A stretch of 64,000 nt of DNA from Tethya wilhelma. Lineage: Eukaryota > Porifera > Demospongiae > Tethyida > Tethyidae. Shown in pieces: positions 31,641 to 42,155 of this stretch. The translations under genes and the position numbers were made by a program. The stretch lies in contig CAXIPT010000001.1 in the NCBI GenBank assembly GCA_964030475.1, positions 10,845,593-10,909,592 on the forward strand, written 5' to 3'. The notes under the pieces were generated by a model that made no database searches, was not told the DNA's origin, and worked only from the letters and a program-made list of their open reading frames with translations. The number at the start of each line of letters is the position of its first letter. Within the stretch, counting starts at the first letter, position 1.

Positions 31641-32672
31641 TAGTTATATCTCAAATTAGTTTCTGTTAACCTAACAAGCTCTATAGTTATAACATTAATC
31701 ATCTTAAATAACACAAAAAATGGGTTGATTTAACAAAGAATCTTTATTTTAACTATTGGTTTTAATGGGTGCATAAATACACATAATACACTATTTACTA
31801 ACAGTGCTATAAATATAACTATCACAAGGACAAGGTCATGTGTCATTAATTGAATTGAAAAAAGTTGATTCTAACTGAATTTATTATTTGGAGCAGAAAA
31901 ATTTGTATGGAACTTGTGAGTGACATACTTCAACGCACACACTCTCTCTCTTCCGGTGTATATATCTTGCAATGTGGTGCATGCATATGAAGAAGTTTTC
32001 CCTCAAAACGCTCATGTCCTCCTTGAACTGCAAATTAGTAGAGCTTTTGATTCAGCAGGTGCCAATTAGTGAGAACTCAGGACCAAGGTGTGACTATCAC
32101 TGCTCACGGTACATTAGTAATGCTACCAAGAACCTTCAAACTGAACTTTCATCCAATTTTGCCGCACTACAAACTCACTTTTTCTTAACACAATGATTCG
32201 CAAAAACTAAGCTAAGGCTTTAAACAACATCACCTCTTTTTGCAATTTTTCATTAATTGGAGAAAATCTAGAAATAGGTAAAGGGTTGTTGGATCTGCCA
32301 GCTCAGTTTCAGTAGAGTGAATGGCTGGAGTTGTCTCTTTCAAGTGAAAAATGCCACGGGAAAATAAGACAAATACCTATCATATAAAACATCATCAGAG
32401 AAGAAAGACTGAACAACTCTAGAATGAGTTGCAAAATTTGAAATATCAATAATGGAAAAGAATATTCAAGAAAAACATACAAATCATAGACAATTATGGT
32501 CATTTTCCAATGTCAAAAGGTGTGACAAGCTATGAATTTGCAAAAATGATCACAAACTTCTTCATATGTGTGATGATTTTAGATAGAGCAGTTAACTTTA
32601 CCCATGTTTCTATTCAGGTCATTTGAAGTACTGCCTACCAACTAGCCATTCTTCGATCACTAATCACCAAAA

Positions 32673-32723
<51 letters not shown>

Positions 32724-32903
32724 GCACTCTATAAGTCTGAAGCTATATAAGGGACTGAAACTGGTGGTTTGCAATGATTGGACAAAGGTGCTTCCCTGAT
32801 CACTGAGAGATGGATTCAGATTTACCTATATTTTTTTCCCTCTGTCTTGTATTTGTATGATCCAATAAAGGGCGAAGATTGTTGGTATATTTAGAAATGA
32901 GAG
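31641..32903. other. No gene seen; (CT)n microsatellite at 32673-32718
   Basis: Apart from the CT repeat no tandem or inverted structure is clear. A 74-codon plus frame (31972-32196) and a 64-codon minus frame (32309-32503) have no recognisable motif. Confidence 0.45.
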
Positions 32904-33116
32904 CATACTGTATAGCGGGAAATTTTCGTGGGGGAATGTTTTTGCGTTTTCGTCTTGAATAGAAATTCACGGGGAAAATTATTGTGGATTTGTCTCAACA
33001 TTACATGACGACCTCATACCTTACAAATTTTGTGGGAGAAAATTTTTGCGGAAAGCTGCCAAACCATGAAATTTGCAAAAAATTTCCCCCATGAAACTTT
33101 CCCGCTATATGGTATG
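32904..33116. mobile_element. MITE with TATAGCGGGAAA termini (mariner type)
   Basis: CATACTGTATAGCGGGAAA on the left is matched inverted by TTTCCCGCTATATGGTATG on the right, about 210 bp apart, with pairing continuing through TTTTCGTGGGGG. TA dinucleotides sit at both ends. This terminus resembles a widespread marine-invertebrate mariner-type MITE; that link is from memory of the family, not checked. Confidence 0.75.
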
Positions 33117-33446
33117 TCCCTAGAGTAGCTCGAAGGGTCAATCGTCAAAGTCCTTCCCGCCCTTTGGGTTGTTCCAGGCTTGACCCCTCCCCCTTCTCCC
33201 TTCCCCCTTCCCCCCAATCTCAATCACTCTCTCTCAGGCTGGAAATTAAGCATAAGAGAAAAGGATAGAGAGAGCCTAGCATCTTAAATCACATGGGGTA
33301 GAAGGGTGATTAGTGCGCATGTGTATGGCGAATGATATCTTAGCCTGCCCACTCTTTAAATTAGGGTTCAACTCAGTTCAAAAGTGGAAATAAGCGGTAG
33401 ATTGTGTATTTATAACAGAAACAGCAAGTGAATGGCAAAAAGAGTA
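33117..33446. other. No gene seen; C-rich tract
   Basis: A CCTTCCC-rich stretch at about 33180-33220 is the only notable structure. Confidence 0.45.
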
Positions 33447-34118
33447 TTAAAAAACATTAGAAATGTAATAAGAACATAGGAAGGGCCAAATCGTAATAAA
33501 AAGTGAGCAAACAAGGTAGGAATGGTTGTCAGTTGAGTGAGCTTAGAGTTTATCCTTATGTGTCTCAATAATATTCATATCCCTAGCTCAATGACATAGT
33601 GGACACAGGAATGAACTCTTAGCTCACTCAACTAACAACCATTCCTATCTTGTTTGCTCACTTTTTTTACGATTTGGCATTTCCTATGTTTTTACAAGTA
33701 AAAAAAAAACATTGGAAATGTAATGAGACACAGGAATGGCTAAATCGTAAAAGAACGCAAACAAGATGGAATGGCTGTTAGAGTATANCCGTTCAGTAGT
33801 CTGGCTTGCCAGACCCAGTAGCTAGCTACACATACCAACTCAAATGTGATTTGTAGAATTATGGAAAAATGAGAACAAACAAGTAAAAAAAACATTGGAA
33901 ATGTAACAAATCGTAAAAAGAATGCAAACAAGATGGAATGGCTGTTAAAGTGTGTAAGGAATTCTTCCTGTGGGCAAAATGAGAGACTCAATGCTAAATG
34001 CAGCCCATACAGGAAGAATTCTGCACACACTTTAACAGCCATTCCATCTTGTTTGCGTTCTTTTTACGATTTAGCCCCATTCCTGTCTTATTACATTTCC
34101 AATGTATTTTTTACTTGT
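33447..34118. repeat. Cluster of three foldback B copies with a join
   Basis: A diverged B (33447-33692) has arms GTCAGTTGAGTGAGCT and AGCTCACTCAACTAAC, differing from the family but matching each other. The left arm of a second B (33694-33787) ends at a single N (33788), after which 88 bp of spacer C on the minus strand lead into a third B (33879-34118), whose arms carry TTAAAGTG and CACTTTAA. Confidence 0.82.
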
Positions 34119-34400
34119 TGAACTTATAAGTCCTTGTATATACCTAAAGTTTCTTTAAAGCAGTCATTATGTTATTCTTCTGTTCGGCAAACTCCTCTTC
34201 TGTAATTATTCCATTGTCAAACAATTGATATAGATATTGCAATTGCTCATACTTTTTCATTCTAAGTTCCACTGACTTAGCAGGTGATATGACAGATATA
34301 CTAGATGCATTACCAGGTGTGCTGATAGTAGATCCACTAGTTTTGGGGGCATCATTCTTGATGGCATTAACAATAGCAACAGCTGCATCTGAGACCGATT

Positions 34401-34868
34401 TAGGCTTGCGAATATTATGCTAGCATAATTTTGAGCATTTTAGCACTGTTTTCTACTTGAGCATTATGCAAGCATTTTAAGCTGCTTTTCCCCTCGAAAG
34501 GGGTGTGGTCAACTATTTTTCCAAATGGTGCACACCACCACGTGTGTAGTGACTGTAGTGAATCATCGCGGTGAACAATGACATTGAAGTGGAAGAGTCC
34601 GAAGAGAGTGTAGCTGAGTTTACTAGTGAATCAAGTGCTGGAAGTAGTGATAGCGCTAGAAGCCTTTTGAGTGTACTCAAATCACCAACGCAGTCAGATC
34701 TATGTTTGAAAGATGAGCGTAATCTGAGTATACTAAATTGAAATTATTGAGCATAATTGGGATAATTGTGAGCATAATTGGGATAATTGTGAGCATAATA
34801 AGAACAATCTTAAAGCATTAAAGAATTGCATTTTAAGCCTAACTGTGAGCATAATATTTGCAAGCCTA
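34401..34868. mobile_element. hAT-type MITE, 468 bp, with 8-bp target duplication
   Basis: The ends are TAGGCTTGCGAATATTATGC and its near-exact inverse GCATAATATTTGCAAGCCTA. GACCGATT is duplicated at 34393-34400 and 34869-34876. The interior has many copies of AGCATAAT in both orientations, which could be subterminal transposase sites. It sits in the coding part of the accessory gene. Confidence 0.88.
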
Positions 34869-35328
34869 GACCGATTCTTGCTGGCGTGATTTTGGTTGAG
34901 TTGTCTTATTAGAAAAGGCTGGGATATCAGGTGGTATTTCTAAATCTGCATGCAGATTAGAACAGACCATCCTAGCCCATACTGAGGAGTAGTATAGACA
35001 TCCTTGTGCATGTTTGTAAGATTTGTGAATACTTCCTCTACTTCTGATTCCTTTTCTTGACAGTATGAGCTTGCCTCCTCTTTTTTACGTTTACTTCGTC
35101 CACTATCTTCAGCAGGCTCACTCCTACCATCACACCACGGAGTTATCAGTCCACTACGATATGTTGCATACATTGCATTTCGGTCTTCATCTGACACGAG
35201 AGATAACCTTGAGTGTGCTTGTCCCTCGAAATATCAAACATTAAAGCAGGAACTTGTTCCTTTAATTGTTCAATCAGTTTAGCACGTAGTGTGATCATTG
35301 ACTCAAGTCGTTTATCAAGATCATGTAT

Positions 35329-36214
35329 CAAGGGGTGGTCACTCCCATACGCACTGTACTTCCACCTGCGACCGGGGTCACAATTTGTGACCTGCTAAAA
35401 TTGCCTCAAAATATTGCGTGACCTGGTGACCGTTCGCATTCTTGCTGCACTGCAAAAATTAAAATTGTGCTGACATCATGACGTATACGCAGTGGCGGAT
35501 TTAGGGGGATATCCAATGTATCCATGGATACCCCCTTTCAGACAAGGCTAAAATTTATTTCAGTCTCAATAATCAAGAGAAAACCAACTGCTGGACTCTC
35601 AGAAGTATATAATACTTACTTGAAAAGCATTGGCTGCCAGCAAATAAGCCCAGAAAGTGTAGATACTTCCCAAAATAGCTACGCACGAGCTAGAAACACC
35701 GCTTGCATAGTAAAGTACAAAGTTCATACAATTAGATATGGGTAGAGCTATGTACGTAAAATAGGCATGGTTTACCGGAAGTGGGCGTGGCTAGTGCAAA
35801 AATTTTAGCGCGCTTTGCACGCATTCTAATAAGATAACCCCTTTCTACAATCCTGGATCCGCCACTGATACGTGTTGCACGTGACATGACTGTTGTGCTC
35901 ACGTGTGCCCATGCAGTAACATATCGTGCGTGCACAGAGATTCGTGACTGAGGCTATATTATATAATGCAGTAATTTCGCTGTTTCTTTGTTTTTGAATT
36001 TCTCAGTCTGTTATCTCGGTATTTTTCACTAGTTTTTAGAGTAAAGAGGCTATAAATTGTGAATTGACTTGAGTCAGATTTGGTGACCTAGTTTCTGACC
36101 AGAAAATTATTTGTGACCCTGTGACTGCAGTGAAAATCTCCTGTGACCGCGTGACCTTTCTGTGACCCCGGTCGCAGGTGGAAGTACAGTACATATGGGA
36201 GTGACCACCCCTTG
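35329..36214. mobile_element. MITE of the CAAGGGGTGG family, 886 bp, with 5-bp target duplication
   Basis: The ends CAAGGGGTGGTCACTCCCAT and inverse pair for about 60 bp. TGTAT is duplicated at 35324-35328 and 36215-36219. Subterminal regions on both sides are packed with GTGACC/GGTCAC motifs. It carries another MITE (35490-35867) and interrupts the accessory gene. Confidence 0.85.
35490..35867. mobile_element. CAGTGGCG-family MITE nested in another MITE
   Basis: The ends are CAGTGGCGGATTTAGG and CCTGGATCCGCCACTG, with ATACG duplicated at 35485-35489 and 35868-35872. The right interior resembles that of the copy at 9897-10276. It lies inside the CAAGGGGTGG element. Confidence 0.85.
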
Positions 36215-36560
36215 TGTATTTGCCTGAGTATTACATCGCTCTTTCTTTTGGGATTGATGATTTTCACTTTGTGAGCATACTTTCCCTGAATAAATTTAAC
36301 ATACAAATCAGTTCTAAATAAAGCTCAGTGACTGACAGTGAAACTAAAATACTTACTTCATGATCAATTGTCGCCTTATTTAGAGGTGCTGTTAAAGTTG
36401 GAGTGATGGCTGGAGGTGCATTAGATAGAACTTGCACAGTTACCGTGTTGCTGGCGGACTGTCTACTCGTACTCCTTGTGGGCACTAATGAAGAGACTTG
36501 ATTTCTAGCTGGGATCTGCAACAGCACTTGCTGTGGAGTACTACGAGCCTGTTGCACCAG

Positions 36561-37677
36561 TTGCTTAGTTTGGCACTACCAACTCTTAAACTGACTTGAA
36601 AACTAAAACTAGCTACGTATATGCAACTCAGTCTTGCTCACATGAGTGGTAAATGCTGGCGTGGCTGGCGTGGCAAATTCTGCTTCGCGCTTGAGATGTG
36701 CAAGAACTCTGCAAAGCGCTGTAGATCAGCACGTGGATTGTGGTAGGTTTCGCCCACGCTCAATAATTTTAGGTGCATGTGCGTGACGTGAGCTCCCACT
36801 TCCTTTCCGTGAGATGAAAAAGTTCTTAATCAGATACCTACTCACGAACAATTACCTAACCAAACCCACATTTTCTAACGATCCACTCAATAGTAAACAA
36901 ATCAACTTCTAGCCCTAAGCAAACACCACTGCCATATACTGAACCATGCAATCACTCGTAAGAGATCAGTGCATGTATGCATGTAAACCCATAAAACTAA
37001 GAAAGAGATACTGTGATTCAAATGAACCTCAACCAGTCCAATTTAAACTGAAAACCAATTAAATTCCGAAAGTTAACCGTCCAGAATGACTAAATATACC
37101 AAAACTATCCACATCTCTCTCACTATATACAGCCATTATAACTGTTACACCTAGCCAAGCCATTCACCAATCTGATTCCACAGCTAGCTGAAATCCATGC
37201 ACAGAGATGCTATAAACAAAAAATTATTCAAGAATGACATTATGAAGCCCAGCGAATACTAAAACATTAAAGAATGATAGGAAACCCAGCCAGAAAAATA
37301 ATACCATGTACCACTGAGGAACCAGAATCCAAAGTGAAATATTATGCATACCAAATGTATTGTCCCACTATCACTCCTTCCAACCAAACCTTTCACCATT
37401 CCTCTAACAATCAAGCCAAACTAGTTATTCAAAATTCAGCAACCTGAATTAATTACAATAATTGCAAAACCGTGGAATCTGGATGTGCTTAACCACACAC
37501 ATATCAAAATCAGCCAATAACAAACTATAATGAGAATATTATAATAATTCCCTCTGAGCAGACAAAACCATTCTCTTTCACTAGCAACCACACCGATCGG
37601 GAAGACTGAACCAGAAGACTGAAGAACATCCAACCCAAGGAGAACAGGAGGCCTGAAGGTCCAAGAATAAAATTCAT
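36561..37677. other. Non-coding, A/C-rich leader region
   Basis: From about 36830 the plus strand becomes A- and C-rich and G-poor, a bias that continues through the 313-aa ORF to about 38640. No coding frame is supported before 37678. It may be the 5' untranslated part of the element that encodes that ORF. Confidence 0.45.
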
Positions 37678-38619
37678 ATGTCGAGCAAAACGGCTACCAA
37701 TGGTGGACAGGAAGCCGTCCAAAATTGCTCTAAACCGGAAAGTTTAAACATTATGATACCAGTTAAAAGCCAGACCGAAGAGATGGTCAGCCAAAAGAGG
37801 CTAAACAGACCTCACAATCTACAGGAGCATCAGCCTGGTACACCACCGCTCACACCTGGCGACCCTTTACCAACAACTACAAATGATAGCCAAACTGAGA
37901 AAGAACAGAATAATATTATTATCAAGCCCATTGAATCATCCATGGTACTGGGAGAAATGCCAAACTGGGCAGATGCTTCACCAAGTGTAGAAGATATGCA
38001 ACCAGATAATTTCATTATACATCAAGTGACACAATACAGAGATATTAAACAAAAACATGACATTCAAGATGAAGGAAAAAACGGAGAACAAGAGACATCC
38101 AACGTATCAGAGAAACACCATGGTCAGAGAGAAGAAAGCATGGAACGTCACGAGTTTGCAGATCACAGGGCAGCACACCAAGAACTCACTAGACGACTGG
38201 AGGAAACAAGTAAGCAAATTTACACAACTTTTATAATCTTAACTAAAGCTAACCACCACAAGAAATTCATGGAAAACTGTCTGATAGCCAGAAAGCCACC
38301 AAAGGGCCTATTCATATGGTGCCAACCACATATTTACCATTCAAATACAGATGTCGAAACTGAATGGCACAAAATCCAAAAAGTAACCACAATGAAACTT
38401 ACAGCACTTCTCGTAAGGCACTATACAAATATAATCAAGCAACACAAACAAATAATCAACCAAATCCAGGAGGAAATAAAAGAAATGCTGCCAATCAGCA
38501 CAAAGAGCCAAAACTTGATCACAGAATGGAACAAAATACACAGGAATGCACTGAACAAAGTAAAACCTCTCAGAGAAAAACTTGAACGAAACAGACTCAA
38601 GAAACTCAAACGCCTATAA
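37678..38619 (+). CDS. Intact single-exon ORF, 313 aa, basic helical protein of unknown function
   Basis: ATG at 37678 to TAA at 38617-38619, uninterrupted. Residues 1-150 are polar and acidic (PGTPPLTPGDPLPTTT; many Asn/Gln). From about residue 150 the protein becomes helical and strongly basic, with HQELTRRLEETSKQI, IKQHKQIINQIQEEIKEM, and a C-terminus LREKLERNRLKKLKRL. RKPPKGLFIWCQPHIYH near residue 205 recalls a segment seen in multicopy retroelement-like proteins, but I cannot name the family. Nucleic acid binding is inferred from the charge only. No partner ORF is seen within a kilobase. Confidence 0.6.
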   Translation: MSSKTATNGGQEAVQNCSKPESLNIMIPVKSQTEEMVSQKRLNRPHNLQEHQPGTPPLTPGDPLPTTTNDSQTEKEQNNIIIKPIESSMVLGEMPNWADASPSVEDMQPDNFIIHQVTQYRDIKQKHDIQDEGKNGEQETSNVSEKHHGQREESMERHEFADHRAAHQELTRRLEETSKQIYTTFIILTKANHHKKFMENCLIARKPPKGLFIWCQPHIYHSNTDVETEWHKIQKVTTMKLTALLVRHYTNIIKQHKQIINQIQEEIKEMLPISTKSQNLITEWNKIHRNALNKVKPLREKLERNRLKKLKRL

Positions 38620-39403
38620 ACCAAGAACAGCATAGACAATGAAAATACCATACAGCTGTTATTCTTATTGATAATTATTTTGTTTGTGAAAATGATAAAA
38701 AATTATTAATTGATGACAAACGTTTAAAGCAAGAATCGTTAACACAAGCAGCTCCCTCCCATAACCAACTAACCACTAAAGCACTCACATAGAAAAAGCC
38801 ATCTATACCGACAATACGGAGGCTGATCATCGGCACAGGCGCATGTAGTTCCCACCCATCCTGACTGTATCACTTCCAATCATGTGACCGCAATACTTCA
38901 TAATCAGAATTGATCACGTGCACCTGTTTTCCAGGCGCACTCGTGTCGCACCTCTTCTGGCTCGTCACTGGAAGCAATGTTTTCTATGCCTAACTTTCTT
39001 GCACTAAATTTTGCACATTTTTTAGCTTTGTGCAAGCATTTCTTGCATATACTCCTGAGTTAAGAGCTCTAGTTTGGAACATATGCTCATCAATGCAACC
39101 TCTAACTCCCTATAAAATCTGGACTCTTACCTTCCAGTACTTTGTCTAATCTTATGCCAATGTTTTTCCTTACCGTTCTTTGTAAATAGCGAGCCACGCC
39201 CCCAAGCAAGAACGTGATCAGACCCGCCCACCTAGTGAAGCTCCACAAGTGGTTACCCTACACATATATACCATCACCAGATTCCAAAAACTTATGATCT
39301 AGAAGTTATGTAGTGACAAATACAAAAACAAAAGTATTGCTCTCTTCAGTTGGAGCACTGTACTTGAAAGGCCAAGGAGAGCAACATATATAGCTTCTAC
39401 AGA
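38620..39403. other. No gene seen
   Basis: Mixed composition, no supported frame and no repeat recognised. Confidence 0.4.
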
Positions 39404-39697
39404 CAAGGGGTGGCAACTGCCAATCCCTTAGTACTTGCACCTGTGACCACTGTCAAGATCTTGACCATCTAAAATCGTTGACCGTCACTAAAATTTGATA
39501 TTGACCATTGACCAAACGGTGAATTTCGTGCTTGACTCACCGCCATTACGTCATCGGGGACAATCATTACCAATTTTGACCGTTCTGAAATTTATTCTGA
39601 CTGTTGACTTCCACTAAAATTTCATTTCGACTGTTGACCGTCGTCCCGACCACGGTTGTGGGTGCAAGTACTAAGTGATTGGCAGTTGCCACCCTTG
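39404..39697. mobile_element. MITE of the CAAGGGGTGG family, 294 bp
   Basis: The left end CAAGGGGTGGCAACTGCCAA and the right end TTGGCAGTTGCCACCCTTG pair for about 40 bp. TACAGA is duplicated at 39398-39403 and 39698-39703. The interior is filled with TTGACC/GTTGAC motifs, comparable to the GTGACC arrays in the relative at 35329. Confidence 0.85.
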
Positions 39698-40597
39698 TAC
39701 AGATCTTGAACTAGTGCGTACAAGTAAATTTTTGTAGCACTTGCAAAATTGTGAACTTTGATCTCCATACTTGCAGAATTTACCGAGATCGTTTTATTTC
39801 ATTTTTATTTTTTTATTATCTTTCTTCAAAAGATAGTAATTCTTATTAGTTTGGTGCAGAAGTTCTCTCAATCATCAAAATAATATTATATCACCTACAA
39901 TATTCTATAATACCTACTCTTCTGATTAAAGCACACCTGTATATAGAACATCACACTGTACATAATGAAAGCACCGATGGTGCAAAACTCTCAGCACACT
40001 CTAACAACTATAGTTATGCATATGAATATTGTGTTTAATGCTACCGCTATCAAATGGCTTAATTCGTCATACTATCTGCATGAAACTCGGAAGACTTTGT
40101 GTACGAAATTACTGGCTGAAGATTTGGTCTCACTGCAAATGCATAGAGAGTTACATTTTATAGCAATCCCTTTTCAAATGTGCTTCAAATTTTGAAGACT
40201 GCATTAAAAATTTAAAATTAAGTTTTAAAATTAACTAGGTTAATTCTTACAAAGGTGTTTTGTTTTTAATTAGAGAAAAGTTTTATGTTGATTCACTGGT
40301 ACCAAATAATGTTTGGTGAATCAACATGACTACACCGTGCAGGCTACATTTACTACAAAAAACAGCCGCACGCGAAGCTGACTTGGTAATGCCCACGGAT
40401 TTCAAGTGTTGCAAGAAAGCCACTTGTGTAATCAATAAATATGCACCATGAACTAGCTGAAGAGTGAAATGTATAGTCCAAACTATATATGGCATGTCTG
40501 TCAGATCTACTGATAGCCATGCAGATTGCGACGATGGAAAACCTGGCCATACTTAATAACTGTGTCATTTGTGGAAATTAGAAGCCTACCATGAATG
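39698..40597. other. No gene seen; a strong short hairpin at 40285-40327
   Basis: ATGTTGATTCACTGGTACCA pairs with the inverse TTTGGTGAATCAACAT across a 6-8-bp loop. Otherwise no supported structure. A 76-codon plus frame at 39965-40195 has no motif. Confidence 0.5.
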
Positions 40598-40985
40598 TTT
40601 AAAGGCGCAGTCGCACGGAAGTAATTACGGCACCATTTTTTTGGTATTCTGGGCCCAAAAATCAAAAACTCAATCTGATTGGTTGAAATACGTCATCGGA
40701 ATGTAACTATCTTGCACAGTTACGGAGAATCGCATGTTATTTGTCCACGTGTTTGTGATCGAGAACGTGTAGATTTAGCGTTGAAAACCGGTACAGTTAG
40801 GGGAAAAAAGCTAGCCAAGCTAGCAAACTAGCAAAGAGTAACGCTACAGCTTTTCATGAGCGTTGGCAGTATTTGAAGCGCGTGGAGACCTGGTCTATAT
40901 TCTGCGCGCATGCAGGAATTACGGTAAGGCTTCATTATGTCACATAAGAGCTAGAGCTTCCCGGCCCGTGCGACTGCGTCTTTAA
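40598..40985. mobile_element. MITE with TTTAAAGRCGCAGTCGCACGG termini
   Basis: The left end (40598) and right end (40985) are inverted repeats of about 21 bp with one mismatch. TTTAA/TTAAA at the borders could be part of the target. The interior contains CGTCATCGGAATG and TTACGG but no coding frame. Confidence 0.75.
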
Positions 40986-41829
40986 GCAGTTAGATAATAC
41001 TAACAAACTCTAAGCTCCATTTAATACCTTACATGAAAGTCAACTCCTTGTTCCCAGTTTTGGCCAATGGCATAGACTAAACAGAGTAGATTCAGTCCAG
41101 CTGAACTGATCATTCAACTGTAAATAACGCACACTACATGTAGTCTATTGTAGGTGTGACTAAAATATTGGGGGTGTGGCCTCGAAGCCAAACGCTCAGA
41201 GAAGCTGGAAAAACCTCAGATCTCAGGAACTACAGGTTTTTATTGAATTTTTTAAGGTTAATCACTATTATCATGTCGATTTTGGCAAGTAGAATTGTTC
41301 TTGAGATCTAGAGTGAACAAACAAACAGATGGACAGACAAAAAGACTACTATGTAACCCTCAACACACATGCGCGCGCCGAGGGTTAATAAATCATGCCC
41401 CCAGTACTATAGCAGTTAAATAGATGTATGTATATCCCTATAGGTCTTAATTGAGTAAACCCTGTCTCCAAGTCTTATTTAACTTTCTTTTAGACAACTA
41501 TTAAAATATTAGATGAAAACACACTAGCTAATCAGTTTGCTATATACTTTAGGATATTTGTCTTACTTCAAACACTTTAAGTTGGACTGTGAACCATATT
41601 AGCTACTTCCTTTTTCAAAGGTACTCTTTTCTTTGGCAGCAGCTAAGTCCAAGTTTAAAATTGCACTACTGAGCATGCTCAGTAATGATGTCATTATTTT
41701 AGTAACAGGTTGTATTTGTAACTTTAACTCATCGAATATTATAACAATAACTTGAATTGTTTGGGGTAATCATTAATTATGACAACAAAAATTAGTACAA
41801 GTAAAAAAACATTAGAAATGTAATGAGTC
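40986..41829. other. No gene seen; 32-bp fragment of a B terminus at 41797-41828
   Basis: The fragment ACAAGTAAAAAAACATTAG then GAAATGTAATGAGTC matches the left end of family B. The rest shows nothing I can support. Confidence 0.45.
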
Positions 41830-42155
41830 ATTATTTTGATGTGAAAAACATTTTTTAAGATAAAAAAAGTTTTCTTACATTACAAATAAAGATCTTTGTC
41901 TTTTTGACTTTCTAGCAACTTTGATAAACAACGTTTATTTTGCTTTAAAAAGATTTTTTAGCTCAAAAGAAACATTTTTGTGAATAGTTACTTTTTTCAC
42001 CTTTTGGAACATTATCTTGAAGTGAAAAACATTGTGAGAAACAAAGTTTTCTCACAGTACAGATAAAGAACTTTGTTGTTTTGACTTATAATCGACTTAG
42101 AAAATTTTCTGTGACTTAAAACTACACTTTTGACAAAAAATTTTACTTTGGTTTG

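Larger units (their letters stand above)
34144..36560 (-). pseudogene. SHOCT-like coiled-coil accessory gene (copy 2), split by two MITEs
   Basis: Minus-strand order: a Gln/Ser/Thr-rich exon (36557-36357; ARSTPQQVLLQIPARNQ), a 71-bp intron (36286-36356), then KYAHKVKIINPKRKSDVILRQ, DLDKRLESMITLRAKLIEQL (helical), SDEDRNAMYATYRSGLITPW, a Glu/Lys-rich helix, and a C-terminal LYQLFDNGIITEEEFAEQK ending at 34144. The MITEs at 35329-36214 and 34401-34868 interrupt it. Removing the first with one target copy restores RQ-IHD-LDKRL in frame. Independent frameshifts lie near 35185 and 34950. A shared 3' flank links it to the DD34E transposase at 28978-29928. No enzyme motif is seen. Role unknown; possibly a transposase partner. 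Confidence 0.65.

Noticed and set aside
31098..31643. Plus-strand frame of Gly-Ser-Ala-Ala-Glu-Thr-Arg repeats
   Set aside because: It is the antisense of the SQQQTPLSAS-coding minisatellite, whose minus-strand frame has splice sites and continues into a conserved PHD exon.
39965..40195. 76-codon plus frame with a leading ATG
   Set aside because: No motif, typical composition of AT-rich non-coding DNA, no splice or repeat context.
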